Positions 49,704 through 58,434 of a DNA stretch of 64,000 nt are shown piece by piece (the first letter of the stretch is position 1; every line of letters starts with the position of its first letter). A program made the position numbers and the translations under genes. The notes beneath the pieces were generated by a model, which was not told where the DNA came from, searched no databases, and was given only the letters and a program-made list of their open reading frames with translations. The stretch comes from Rhizobium sp. BK418. Lineage in GTDB: Bacteria > Pseudomonadota > Alphaproteobacteria > Rhizobiales > Rhizobiaceae. The stretch covers positions 1-64,000 of the forward strand of contig NZ_SLZK01000005.1 of the NCBI RefSeq assembly GCF_004341105.1. Reading direction: 5' to 3'.

Positions 49704-52343
49704 ATGACAAGCCCCGCAGGGCAGAAGAAGAAAGGCGCATTCGCGCTTCACCCCTCTCTGGCGCGGCTGGTGGCGGCAAAACGTTTCCTAGCCCGCATCG
49801 TGCTTTTCGCTGAGCAAGTCCTTCCGCTGGCGGTGCCGGTCCTTTCTATCGTTGCAATTTATCTCTCCGCCTCCTGGTTCGGCGTCTTTCGCGTCGTACC
49901 GGATTGGCTGCGCATCATCCTGCTGATCGCCTTTGCCGCCGGTTTGGTCGCCTCGCTGCTGCCATTCCGCAAGCTTCGCTGGCCACAGGTGGTTGAAGCC
50001 GATCGCATGCTCGAAGAGCGCAACGGCCTGCCGCACCAGCCGGTCATGGTGCAGGAAGATGAGCCAGCCTTCGACACGCCTTTCGCCCGCGCCTTGTGGC
50101 GCGAACACCAGACGCGCATGGCGCGGAAGATCGCGACGCTGGACGCCGGTTTGCCGCGACCCGATATTGCCCGGCACGACCGCTTCGCATTGCGCGCCAT
50201 TCCGGCACTGCTCGTCGTCAGCGCCTTTGGTTATTCCCTGTCGATCAATGGCGGCTCCATTGCCGATGCGTTTCAGCCTGCTCCCGCTCAGGTAACGAGC
50301 AATCCCGCTGTGCGCGTTGACGCCTGGGTAACCCCGCCTGCCTATACCGGCCGGCCGCCGATCTATCTGACGGCCGATGGCAGCGAGCAGGCGCCGATTG
50401 GCGTTCCGCAGTTCTCCAGCCTCACGGTACGCGTCAGCGGCGGCCAGTCGGCCGAAAAAGTGATCTTCAGGAAAGCCAATGGCGAAAGCGAAGAAATCGC
50501 CGTTCAGGATGACAGCCGGCCACAGCAGCCAATCGCAAACACCAATGCCGAACAGGCTTCGGGCGCTCCCGCCGCGTCTCAATCGATGGCGCAGACGCAC
50601 ATCATGAAGCTTGAGGAGGATGGTGCACTGCAGGCAAATGGGCGCACCTGGAGCTTCAATGTGCTGCCTGACAAGGCGCCGGAAATCGCCTTTGACGGCA
50701 TGCCACGCCGCGCCGTTAACGGCGCGTTGGAAATCGGCTTCACGATGAAGGATGATTACGGCGTGCAGGAAGCCCACGCAGAGATCGTCCCGATCGAATC
50801 CGACCCCTTGGCCACGCCGCTCTATCCGCTGCCCGAATTCAAGCTCGATATTCCCCGCCGCAATGCGCGCGACGGCAAGGGCTTGACAAGCAAGAACCTG
50901 ACGGAACATCCGCTCGCCGGCAAGCGAGTGCGCATTACCCTCGTCGCCAAGGATGCCGCAGGCCAGACCGGCCGCAGCCCGCCCTACGAAATGGTCATGC
51001 CATCGCGCCCCTTCAGCGAGCCGCTTGCCGCCGCCGTTGCCGAAGAGCGCCAGACCTTTGCGCTCGATACCCGCAAGATGCCGGAAGCGATTGCCCTCAA
51101 CGAGGCGCTGACGATCCGGCCCGAAGAGACCATCCCCAACACGACCCACTATCTGCTGATCGAATCCGCGCTCGCCCGCATGAAACTTGCCAAAGGCGAC
51201 GAGCAGCTTAAGGATACGGCGCAATATCTTTGGGATATCGCTCTCGGCATCGAGGAGGGTGATCTCTCGCTTGCCGAGCGGCGGCTGCGAGATGCCCAGC
51301 AGAACCTTGCCGATGCGCTGAACCGCAATGCGCCCGACGCCGAAATCAAGAAGCTGATGGACGAGCTTCGCAAGGCAATGCAGGACTATGTGAACGAGCT
51401 CGCCCAGCGCCTGCAGAACGCCCCCATGCAGCAACCGAACCAGAATGCCCAGAATTTCCTGCGCCAGCAGGATTTGCAGCGCATGCTGGACCAGATCGAG
51501 AATCTGGCCCGGTCAGGCAATCGTGACGCTGCCCAGCAGATGCTCTCAGATCTGCAGCGACTGATGAACAACCTGCAGACGGCACGTCCGCAGCGCGGCC
51601 AGCAGAACCAGAACAGCCAGATGACGCAGCAGATGGACAAGCTCGGCCAGATCCTGCGCGACCAGCAGAAGCTGATGGAGCAAACTTTCCGCCTCGACCA
51701 GCAGCTCCGCGACCGCATGCAACGCGGCGATCCCAACATGGACGAAATGATGCCGGGCGAGGAAGGCGAGCAGCAACCACAGCAGGGCCAGGAGCAGCAG
51801 CAAGGCCAGCCGGGCGACCAGAACCAGATGACGGCAGAGCAACTGCGCGAAGCGTTAAAGCAGCTTCGTTCGCAACAGGATGCGCTTGGCAAGCAACTGC
51901 AGGAACTGCAGAAGAGCCTTGGCGATATGGGTATGAAGCCGGGCGAAGGCTTCGGTCAGGCCCAGCGTGAGATGGAGGGCGCCGGCCGCGACCTCGGCCA
52001 GGGCAACGGCAGCAGCGCCCTGGAAGGCCAGGGCCGCGCGCTCGAAGCCTTGCGCAAGGGCGCTCGCGACATGATGAGCCAGATGATGCAGGCACAGCAG
52101 GGCCAGCAAGGACAGCAAGGCCCGAACGGGCAGCTCGGCCAGGGCAACCAGAACGGCCGCGATCCGCTTGGCCGTCCACGCCAGACCGATGGGCCTGACA
52201 TGAACAATGATGTGAAGATACCCGACGAGATCGATGTTCAGCGTGCCCGGGAGATCCTGGACGCGATCCGCGAAAAGCTCGGCAACAATCCAACCCAGGC
52301 GATCGAGCGACAGTATCTCGAGCGGCTGCTGGATATTCAGTGA
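49704..52343 (+). CDS. TIGR02302/DUF4175 family membrane protein
   Basis: An 879-residue protein of the alphaproteobacterial TIGR02302 family, function unknown. Two membrane helices lie near residues 35-55 and 60-80, a third near 172-188. A periplasmic-like domain follows (about 215-470), then a long C-terminal part of very low complexity rich in glutamine, asparagine, glycine and methionine (QQMDKLGQILRDQQKLM, GQEQQQGQPGDQNQ; about 560-850), and a conserved end with VQRAREILDAIREKLGN. The reading frame runs back to 49614, but GGAG stands nine bases before the ATG at 49704. It follows lysA by 168 bases and converges on the response-regulator gene. Confidence 0.9.
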   Translation: MTSPAGQKKKGAFALHPSLARLVAAKRFLARIVLFAEQVLPLAVPVLSIVAIYLSASWFGVFRVVPDWLRIILLIAFAAGLVASLLPFRKLRWPQVVEADRMLEERNGLPHQPVMVQEDEPAFDTPFARALWREHQTRMARKIATLDAGLPRPDIARHDRFALRAIPALLVVSAFGYSLSINGGSIADAFQPAPAQVTSNPAVRVDAWVTPPAYTGRPPIYLTADGSEQAPIGVPQFSSLTVRVSGGQSAEKVIFRKANGESEEIAVQDDSRPQQPIANTNAEQASGAPAASQSMAQTHIMKLEEDGALQANGRTWSFNVLPDKAPEIAFDGMPRRAVNGALEIGFTMKDDYGVQEAHAEIVPIESDPLATPLYPLPEFKLDIPRRNARDGKGLTSKNLTEHPLAGKRVRITLVAKDAAGQTGRSPPYEMVMPSRPFSEPLAAAVAEERQTFALDTRKMPEAIALNEALTIRPEETIPNTTHYLLIESALARMKLAKGDEQLKDTAQYLWDIALGIEEGDLSLAERRLRDAQQNLADALNRNAPDAEIKKLMDELRKAMQDYVNELAQRLQNAPMQQPNQNAQNFLRQQDLQRMLDQIENLARSGNRDAAQQMLSDLQRLMNNLQTARPQRGQQNQNSQMTQQMDKLGQILRDQQKLMEQTFRLDQQLRDRMQRGDPNMDEMMPGEEGEQQPQQGQEQQQGQPGDQNQMTAEQLREALKQLRSQQDALGKQLQELQKSLGDMGMKPGEGFGQAQREMEGAGRDLGQGNGSSALEGQGRALEALRKGARDMMSQMMQAQQGQQGQQGPNGQLGQGNQNGRDPLGRPRQTDGPDMNNDVKIPDEIDVQRAREILDAIREKLGNNPTQAIERQYLERLLDIQ

Positions 52344-52366
52344 TGCCGAGAAAATGAAAGGCAGTT

Positions 52367-52386
52367 GGCGTGCCCAGAGGCACGCC
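52367..52386. terminator. Bidirectional hairpin between convergent genes
   Basis: GGCGTGCC (52367-52374) and GGCACGCC (52379-52386) with a CAGA tetraloop. It lies 23 bases past the TIGR02302 stop and 14 past the response-regulator stop, with no T run on either side. Confidence 0.55.
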
Positions 52387-52400
52387 CGTGCCACAAGATG

Positions 52401-52760
52401 TTAAGCCACCAAAGCTCGTGCCACCGCCTTGCGGATATCCGGCAGGGCGAACGGCTTAGGCACGACATCGACGATCTTTTCGGCGAGGTCGTCGGCCCGT
52501 TCGCGCTGTTCGGCATAGCCGGTCATCAGCAGGATTTTCAACGCCGGAAAGGCGTCCTTGGCCTGATGTGCAAGTTCGATGCCGTCCATGACCGGCATGC
52601 GAATATCGGAGAGCAGCAGGTCGTAACTGCCACCCTTCAGCTTCTCCAGCCCCTCCGCCCCATCGGCGGCTTCATCGGTCTCATGACCGTCAAGGCGTAG
52701 TGCCCGGGCTACGAAAGTGCGAAGGGAATCCTCGTCTTCCGTGATCAGAATTTTTGCCAT
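52401..52760 (-). CDS. Single-domain response regulator, CpdR/DivK-like
   Basis: A 119-residue receiver domain without an output domain. The acidic pocket is EDED near 8-11, the phosphoryl Asp is in LLLSDIRMPVMDG near 51-52, the Thr/Ser switch is in LLMTGYAEQRE near 79 and the Lys is in VVPKPFAL near 101. It resembles the CpdR-like regulators of alphaproteobacteria, which in some species control ClpXP proteolysis of cell-cycle proteins, but I would not name it CpdR from sequence alone. GGAG lies nine bases before the ATG. No kinase gene is adjacent. Confidence 0.88.
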   Translation of the reverse strand: MAKILITEDEDSLRTFVARALRLDGHETDEAADGAEGLEKLKGGSYDLLLSDIRMPVMDGIELAHQAKDAFPALKILLMTGYAEQRERADDLAEKIVDVVPKPFALPDIRKAVARALVA

Positions 52761-52857
52761 CTGTGCATTGCTCCGTCGTCATGCCCCGCGACGGAAATCG
52801 CATGCGGTTCCCTAGCGATCGGTAAACATGCCAAGCCGATCGGCGAAATGGTTAACA

Positions 52858-52880
52858 AGCCGTCTTGAAGCGAGACGGCT
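52858..52880 (-). terminator. Candidate terminator of hpt
   Basis: AGCCGTCT (52858-52865) and AGACGGCT (52873-52880) with a seven-base loop. Its inner edge touches the hpt stop codon, and TTG follows on the minus strand. Confidence 0.55.
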
Positions 52881-53422
52881 CACGCGTCGCCGGTAACCAC
52901 ACCGACGAAGGGCAGTTCGCGGAAAGCATAGGCGACATCCATGCCGTAGCCGACGACGAAATAGTCGGGGCACTCGAAGCCGACATAGTCTGCTTCCAGC
53001 TTTTCCTTGCGCTTCACGCTCTTGTCGAGCAGCACGGCGATGGTGACGTTGCGCGCACCACGCTCATACAGGAGTTCCTTGGCAAATAGCAGTGTCCGAC
53101 CAGATTCAAGGATATCGTCGATCAGCAGGACATCACGGTCCTTCACGTCGCTGTCGATGTCCTTGACGATGCGCACGCCCTGCGAAACCGTGCCAGTGCC
53201 ATAGCTCGATAGCGTGATGAACTCGACTTCGGGAGCAAGGCCCGTATCGTGCAGGGCCCGCAGCAGGTCGGCGGCAAAAATGAAAGAGCCCTTGAGTACG
53301 GCGATGACCAGGAGATCTTTCGTCGGCCCGGCGGCGATCTCTCGCGCCATGGAATGATTGCGCTCGGCGATCTGCTCGGCGGTGAAGAGCGGCTCGATGT
53401 TTTTTCCGCGCACGACAGGCAT
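52880..53422 (-). CDS. hpt: Hypoxanthine phosphoribosyltransferase
   Basis: Salvages hypoxanthine or guanine to the nucleotide with PRPP. The 180 residues have the flexible-loop SSYGTG near 80, the PRPP-binding VLLIDDILESGRTL near 100-113 and the base-specificity KLEADYVGFECPDYFVVGYGMD block near 140. GGAG stands nine bases before the ATG at 53422; the in-frame ATG 15 bases upstream has no ribosome site. The gene is alone and the response-regulator gene lies downstream on the same strand, separated by 119 bases. Confidence 0.95.
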   Translation of the reverse strand: MPVVRGKNIEPLFTAEQIAERNHSMAREIAAGPTKDLLVIAVLKGSFIFAADLLRALHDTGLAPEVEFITLSSYGTGTVSQGVRIVKDIDSDVKDRDVLLIDDILESGRTLLFAKELLYERGARNVTIAVLLDKSVKRKEKLEADYVGFECPDYFVVGYGMDVAYAFRELPFVGVVTGDA

Positions 53423-53533
53423 AAAGACTTGCTCCATAAAATGAAGGGTAAGCCGTTAGCACATTAATTCCGCCGAAACACCCCGCAAGGACAGGTTTTT
53501 GCCACCGACGAACCTAAAAACGCCTGCCGGTTA

Positions 53534-54199
53534 TCAAGGCATGAAGGAAAGCCGGACCTCCGGCAGCTTGCCGCCGGCATGTTGTACGCGGGCCGAAAAA
53601 CCCCGGCTCTGGCCGGCATAGACGACATCCGTCGGCGGCTCGATGACGATGCTGGCCGTCAGCCGCTCGTCGGAGACGAGATCGGCGCGGATCGGCCTGA
53701 CCTGCTGTGTCACACCGCTATCGTTCTCGATGATGCCGTTGATCAGCAGGATGCGCATGCCATTGGCATCGCGTGGCGTGATCGTCACATGGGAGAAATG
53801 AAGCGTATCGGTCGGAGAGGTTCCGCCCTGCGACAAGCCGGAAAATCCGCCGGCAAGCCCGAAGACCAGCACGAAGAGCGAGATCACCAGTGCCGCAAAG
53901 CCTCTTAGCGACGCCTGTTGCAGCCAGACCTCCGTGCCGAGCAAGGTTGCAGAGATGGTGGCAAGTGGACCGGACGGATGGGCCTTGGGCGAAGCGGTAC
54001 GGCGGCTGTTGTCATTGAAGCTCGCATTGCGGACTCCGGCACGGGTCCCTTGCGGCTTCGCCTTGCCGACAACGACGAACTCGGCATCCGCAACATCATC
54101 CATTCGCGGCATGCGACGGACCTGGCGGATAGACGGTTCCGGCGGCAGAAAATCATAAGCCTGGCCGGCGGCCTGTCGTCTGAAGAAGGATGCTTCCAT
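53534..54199 (-). CDS. Membrane protein of unknown function, DUF3426-like outer half
   Basis: A 221-residue protein. The N-terminal half is cytoplasmic and unstructured-looking (MEASFFRRQAAGQAYDFLPPEPSIRQ, then a basic and serine-rich part). One membrane helix lies at about 106-126 (GFAALVISLFVLVFGLAGGF). The outer half (about 130-221) has LHFSHVTITPRDANGMRILLINGIIENDSG and ends EVRLSFMP; this pattern recalls the DUF3426 domain found in proteins that begin with an MJ0042 zinc ribbon, which this one lacks. It is divergent from ftsE. Function is unknown. Confidence 0.75.
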   Translation of the reverse strand: MEASFFRRQAAGQAYDFLPPEPSIRQVRRMPRMDDVADAEFVVVGKAKPQGTRAGVRNASFNDNSRRTASPKAHPSGPLATISATLLGTEVWLQQASLRGFAALVISLFVLVFGLAGGFSGLSQGGTSPTDTLHFSHVTITPRDANGMRILLINGIIENDSGVTQQVRPIRADLVSDERLTASIVIEPPTDVVYAGQSRGFSARVQHAGGKLPEVRLSFMP

Positions 54200-54404
54200 G
54201 GTGGCGGCCTCTCGGATGTCCACATGGTTTCGCTGCCTGAGACAATCTTGGCATTGAAACGAATCCACCCCAGTCGTAAATTTCAATGGTTAATGCTTCG
54301 CAAAGATCGCCATCAAACGGGCGTCTTTCCGGCAAAATTTACCGGCTGTTAACGGTGTTGGTTAACAAGTCATGCGGTGAAACCACGAAAGACTGAGCTG
54401 CCCG

Positions 54405-55064
54405 TTGATCCACTTCGAGAATGTCGGTTTGCGATATGGAATGGGCCCGGAAATCCTCCGGGACCTGACTTTCGACATCCCGAAAAAGTCCTTCCAGTTT
54501 CTGACCGGCCCGTCCGGCGCCGGCAAGACCACGCTGCTGCGCCTGCTCTTCATGTCGCTGCAGCCGACCCGCGGCCTGATCCGCATGTTCGGGCGTGACA
54601 TCTCCGAAATCCCGCGTCCGGAACTGCCGCTGCTGCGCCGTCGCGTCGGCATCGTCTTTCAGGATTTCCGTCTTCTCGACCATCTGACGACCTATGAAAA
54701 CGTCGCCTTGCCGCTTCGCGTGCGCGGCAAGGACGAGAGCACCTATAAGACCGATGTACTAGAACTCCTGAAATGGGTCGGCCTCGGTGAGCGCATCAAT
54801 GTGTTGCCGGCGGTGCTATCCGGTGGTGAGAAGCAGCGCGCCGCCATCGCCCGCGCGCTGATGGACCGACCGGAAGTGCTGCTTGCCGACGAACCAACCG
54901 GCAACGTCGATCCGCCTATGGCCAAGCGCCTGCTGAACCTCTTCCTCGAACTCAACCGATTGGGCACAGCCGTGGTGATCGCTACCCACGATCTCTCGCT
55001 GATGGACCAGGTGGAAGCCCGCCGCATGATCCTTTCGGAAGGGCACCTCGATATTTATGACTAA
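54405..55064 (+). CDS. ftsE: Cell-division ABC transporter ATP-binding protein FtsE
   Basis: ATPase of the FtsEX complex, which activates peptidoglycan hydrolases at the division site. The 219 residues contain Walker A GPSGAGKTTLLR near 35-46, the signature LSGGEKQRAAIARAL near 137-151 and Walker B VLLADEPTGN near 160. The start is a TTG at 54405, the only codon giving the family N-terminus MIHFENVGLRYG; no better start is nearby. It overlaps ftsX by eight bases. Confidence 0.96.
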   Translation: MIHFENVGLRYGMGPEILRDLTFDIPKKSFQFLTGPSGAGKTTLLRLLFMSLQPTRGLIRMFGRDISEIPRPELPLLRRRVGIVFQDFRLLDHLTTYENVALPLRVRGKDESTYKTDVLELLKWVGLGERINVLPAVLSGGEKQRAAIARALMDRPEVLLADEPTGNVDPPMAKRLLNLFLELNRLGTAVVIATHDLSLMDQVEARRMILSEGHLDIYD

Positions 55065-56079
55065 GACGCCGACCAGGACCCGCACCAAGCAGCCTACCGC
55101 CGCTCCAGCCGAGCAGCCCAAGCGACCGGAGATGCGTGTGCGCCCGACGGCACCTATCCTGCCGCCGTCGAACATTCAGGGCAATGCGTTGACTGTGGTG
55201 ATTGCCATCATGGCCTTCCTCGCCTGTCTGACACTCGGCGGCGTCAGTATGGTCCGCTCGACAGCAGCAAGCTGGGAAAGCCAAATCTCACGAGAGATTA
55301 CCATTCAGATCAAGCCGGATGATAATCTGGATATGGAAAAGGCTCTCGTTCAGGCCCGCGATATCGCGCTGACCTTCGTCGGCACGAAGAGCGGCCAGAT
55401 CGTCGATGAAGCCGCCACAGCGCGTCTGCTCGAGCCTTGGCTGGGCAGCGGGCTGGATATCAAGGAATTGCCCGTACCGCGCCTGGTCATCATCACCATC
55501 GACGAGAGTAATCCGCCAGATTTTGCGGCAATGCGCGACCTGCTGAAGGAAAGCATTCCGCAGGCTTTCCTCGACGATCACCGCACCTGGGTCGACAGGC
55601 TGGTTGCGATGGCTCGCACCACGGTCATGATCGGCACCGGCATCTTGCTGCTGGTCTTTACCGCTATGGTGCTGACGGTAGTCTTCGCCACCCGCGGCGT
55701 CCTCTCCGGCAACCGCCACATTGTCGAAGTGCTGCATTTCGTCGGTGCCGAAAGCTCCTTCGTTGCGACGGAATTCCAGAAGCATTTCCTGAAGATCAGC
55801 CTCAAGGGCTCAGCGATCGGCAGCGCACTGGCCGCCCTCTTTTTCGCAGGCGCCGGCTTCTTGCAGAGCAGGACGATAGCCACACCCGAGACCGATCAGG
55901 CGACGGCTCTGTTCGGCACCTTTTCAGTTGGCGCGCTCGGCTATCTCGGCATCTTCGCGACGATGATCGTGATCGCGCTCCTGACAACCTTAACCGCACG
56001 GCTCACCGTTATGCGCACGATCTATGAAATCGATACCTTGCGCTCCGATCCGACGCGTGCGGACGGTATCCCGAATTAA
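55057..56079 (+). CDS. ftsX: Cell-division membrane protein FtsX
   Basis: Four-helix membrane partner of FtsE that sends the ATP-driven change to periplasmic murein hydrolase activators. The 340 residues have an extended basic/proline-rich cytoplasmic N-terminus (about 1-45), a first helix near 45-65 (ALTVVIAIMAFLACLTLGGV), a periplasmic loop of about 115 residues and three more helices from about 185. The HIVEVLHFVGAESSFVATEFQKHFLKISL motif near 230 is the FtsX signature. An M23 peptidase gene lies elsewhere in the window, but no EnvC-like gene is linked here. Confidence 0.94.
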   Translation: MTKTPTRTRTKQPTAAPAEQPKRPEMRVRPTAPILPPSNIQGNALTVVIAIMAFLACLTLGGVSMVRSTAASWESQISREITIQIKPDDNLDMEKALVQARDIALTFVGTKSGQIVDEAATARLLEPWLGSGLDIKELPVPRLVIITIDESNPPDFAAMRDLLKESIPQAFLDDHRTWVDRLVAMARTTVMIGTGILLLVFTAMVLTVVFATRGVLSGNRHIVEVLHFVGAESSFVATEFQKHFLKISLKGSAIGSALAALFFAGAGFLQSRTIATPETDQATALFGTFSVGALGYLGIFATMIVIALLTTLTARLTVMRTIYEIDTLRSDPTRADGIPN

Positions 56080-56144
56080 TGCGCCATGCCGTTTTGCCAC
56101 GAAAGCGTCTGTTCTGCGCCGCAATCAGCGTATAATCACGATTC

Positions 56145-56858
56145 ATGACGATGGGCCATACGACACGCAATCCGATTCGCCCGGACCCGGAGCTTGAACG
56201 CCCCGCGAATGTCCCATCGCGGCGCGGCCCAATCCGCCGCGTTTTGCGCTGGGTGGGCTTTTCCTGCGTTCTGGTCGCAGCACTGATTTTCGTCGGCTTT
56301 TTGCGCTTTGCTGATTCGGTGACCACCTTAAAGCCACCTGCCGAGCCACGGGCGGATGCGATCATCGTGCTGACTGGCGGCTATCAGCGCATCGACCAGG
56401 CTGTCGAACTTCTGCAGAAAGGCGCCGGCAAGCGGCTGCTGATATCCGGGGCGCATCCTTCCACCACGCCAAACCAGATCCGCAGGATGACACAAGGCTC
56501 CGCCGATCTCTTCTCCTGCTGCGTCGACATCGGTTACGACGCGCTCGATACGATCGGCAATGCCGAGGAAGCCTCAAACTGGATTCACGCCAGGGGCTAC
56601 AGGAGCATCTTGGTCGTCACCAACAACTATCATATGCCGCGCAGCCTCGCCGAGCTTGCCTATGTGGACCCCGACATCCAGTTCATTCCTTATCCCGTTG
56701 TCAATTCCGATCTGAAGACGAGCGATTGGTTCACCGATCCGAACGCCTTACGCGTCATGCTGGCTGAATATGCCAAGGTGCTGCTGGCAAGTGCGCGCAA
56801 CATCGTTGGCCTGCGCCATACCGGCCTGCGTTCCGCCAGCCTGGCCAGCCAGAGCTGA
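56145..56858 (+). CDS. YdcF/ElyC-like DUF218 protein
   Basis: A 237-residue protein with an N-terminal membrane anchor (SCVLVAALIFVGFLRFADSV, about 40-60) and a DUF218 domain facing the periplasm: DAIIVLTGGYQRIDQAVELL near 75, GKRLLISGAHPSTT near 100, and LVVTNNYHMPRSLAEL near 155. ElyC in E. coli acts in envelope integrity and is needed for proper lipid-carrier metabolism; the role here is inferred. A TATAAT at 56131-56136 lies only nine bases before the ATG, so transcription may start near the start codon. It follows ftsX by 65 bases. Confidence 0.9.
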   Translation: MTMGHTTRNPIRPDPELERPANVPSRRGPIRRVLRWVGFSCVLVAALIFVGFLRFADSVTTLKPPAEPRADAIIVLTGGYQRIDQAVELLQKGAGKRLLISGAHPSTTPNQIRRMTQGSADLFSCCVDIGYDALDTIGNAEEASNWIHARGYRSILVVTNNYHMPRSLAELAYVDPDIQFIPYPVVNSDLKTSDWFTDPNALRVMLAEYAKVLLASARNIVGLRHTGLRSASLASQS

Positions 56859-56875
56859 GGCTTTTGGGCACTACA

Positions 56876-56981
56876 GCATCGGCCTGAAAATCAGAATCGA
56901 TTTTCAGAAAGCCTGATGCGTAGATTCAAAGAGTTTAGAGCGTCCTTTGTGCGTCCGAATGGACGCACAAAGGACGCTCTA
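56876..56981. repeat. Two-hairpin intergenic repeat
   Basis: The first hairpin has outer arms GCATC (56876-56880) and GATGC (56915-56919) and an inner eight-base stem TGAAAATC / GATTTTCA (56885-56892, 56899-56906). The second is a perfect 21-base stem (arms 56936-56956 and 56961-56981) closed by the four-base loop GAAT; its arms contain GCGTCCTTTGTGCG. This type of unit is, as I recall it, common between rhizobial genes. It lies between ydcF and plsC. Confidence 0.8.
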
Positions 56982-57056
56982 GCGGCAATCAGGCGCTTTT
57001 TATGACGGACAATATCGTGTAGGTCGGTCGACGTGACCGTGCCTCGGGAAAGTTTC

Positions 57057-57854
57057 ATGATCGCCCTGCGTTCCGTTCTGTTCAATACGATCTTCTACGC
57101 CAACCTGATCGTCAGGATGATCGTGCTCTCCCCCATCTACTTCATCATTCCGCGCAAACTCGCCTACAGCGTTCCCAAGAACTGGGCGCGCTCGAACCAC
57201 TGGCTGATGCGGGTGATCGTCGGAACGACCTTTGAGATCGAGGGGCTCGAGAACCTGCCGCATGGCAGCTACATCATTTCACCGAAGCATCAGTCCTTCT
57301 GGGATACTTATGCGCTGCTGCCCAACCTCGACGATCCGGTCTACATCCTGAAGCGCGAGCTCATGTGGATCCCGCTCTTCGGCTGGTACGCCAAGAAGCA
57401 GCGCATGATCCCCGTCGACCGCGGCGCCCGCGGCAAGGTGATGGTCGAAGTGCTGAAGCGCACCAAGGAAGAGCTTGCCACCGGCCGTCAGCTCATCATC
57501 TATCCCGAGGGCACACGACGCCCGCCAGGAGCCGAACCGGTCTACAAATACGGCATCGCCCGCATGTATCGCGACCTGCAGCTCCCGGTCGTACCCGTCG
57601 TCATGCATCCCGGCCTGTTCTGGCCGCGCCGCAGCGCCATGCGCTATCCCGGTCATTTCAAAGTGCAGATCCTGCCGCCGATCATGCCTGGCATGGATCC
57701 CGACGCCTTCTTCGCCCACCTGATCGACGTGACGGAACGCGCCAGCGATCAACTGCTGATCGATACGGTGGAGCGCAATCCGCATGTGCCGTTGCCACCG
57801 ACCGCTATGGAGAGGCTGGCTGAACTGCGGAAGGTGAAGGCTGCCACTGCCTAA
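57057..57854 (+). CDS. plsC: 1-acyl-sn-glycerol-3-phosphate acyltransferase
   Basis: Makes phosphatidic acid from lysophosphatidic acid at the inner membrane. The 265 residues start with a hydrophobic segment (SVLFNTIFYANLIVRMIVLSPIYFI) and carry the catalytic HX4D in SPKHQSFWDTYALLP near 75, and the substrate motif IYPEGTRRPPGA near 150. Length fits the family. ATG 57057 is preceded by GGGAAAG; a GTG at 57033 adds eight residues. It overlaps the ChaC-like gene by four bases at the 3' ends. Confidence 0.93.
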   Translation: MIALRSVLFNTIFYANLIVRMIVLSPIYFIIPRKLAYSVPKNWARSNHWLMRVIVGTTFEIEGLENLPHGSYIISPKHQSFWDTYALLPNLDDPVYILKRELMWIPLFGWYAKKQRMIPVDRGARGKVMVEVLKRTKEELATGRQLIIYPEGTRRPPGAEPVYKYGIARMYRDLQLPVVPVVMHPGLFWPRRSAMRYPGHFKVQILPPIMPGMDPDAFFAHLIDVTERASDQLLIDTVERNPHVPLPPTAMERLAELRKVKAATA

Positions 57855-58384
57855 GCTGCCGCGCGCAGCCGCGTCACTTCCTCGACCACCTGTTCCAGCC
57901 ACTGGTCGCGAATGCCCATTTCCTTGAGATGCGCGAGTGTATTAAAAACATACGCATCGTTCGGACCGGACTGGCCAACCGAGACGTTGACGACCCGCGC
58001 CGCGGCAAACGCATCCAACGCGCCGGCATATTGTTCATGGGCACGGTCGACGACATAGGCGACGGCCCGCGCGCTGCGGCCATCGGCAAGCTGCAGCGAC
58101 AGGTGCCGTTCGAGATAGACATTGGTAACGAGTTCGCGGGCGCGCAGATACTCAATCACCTCATCCCATTTTTCCGATGCCACTCGAAATGCCACGCCGC
58201 GGCAGGCCCCGCCCCTGTCCAGGCCAAGAACCAGACCGGGATTTTCACGGCTGCCGCGGTGGACGAAAGAACGGACACAGAGCGAGCGCCTGTAGCCGTA
58301 AACCAGGGCCTGCGATCGCTCGACGAATTCGAAGCCCGGATTCCACATCAACGAGCCGTAGCCAAATACCCAAAATTCGTCCAT
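57851..58384 (-). CDS. ChaC-like gamma-glutamylcyclotransferase
   Basis: A 177-residue enzyme that releases 5-oxoproline from gamma-glutamyl peptides such as glutathione. The fold opens with FWVFGYGSLMWNPGFEF (residues 3-19), with the glutamyl-binding YGSL, and continues with SRENPGLVLGLDRGGACRGVAF near 52. The catalytic Glu of the fold should be in VIEYLRARELV near 88. ATG at 58384 gives this start; an in-frame ATG at 58423 overlaps the DUF2125 gene's promoter. Divergent from the DUF2125 gene, 50 bases away. Confidence 0.9.
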   Translation of the reverse strand: MDEFWVFGYGSLMWNPGFEFVERSQALVYGYRRSLCVRSFVHRGSRENPGLVLGLDRGGACRGVAFRVASEKWDEVIEYLRARELVTNVYLERHLSLQLADGRSARAVAYVVDRAHEQYAGALDAFAAARVVNVSVGQSGPNDAYVFNTLAHLKEMGIRDQWLEQVVEEVTRLRAAA

Positions 58385-58434
58385 ATCGCACGCCAGATCA
58401 AAATCAGATTTCGCTCTCACCATTGGAGAACATC

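Noticed and set aside
52401..52760. Naming the response regulator CpdR
   Set aside because: The receiver domain is similar, but several single-domain paralogues exist in these bacteria and the distinguishing residues are not certain to me.
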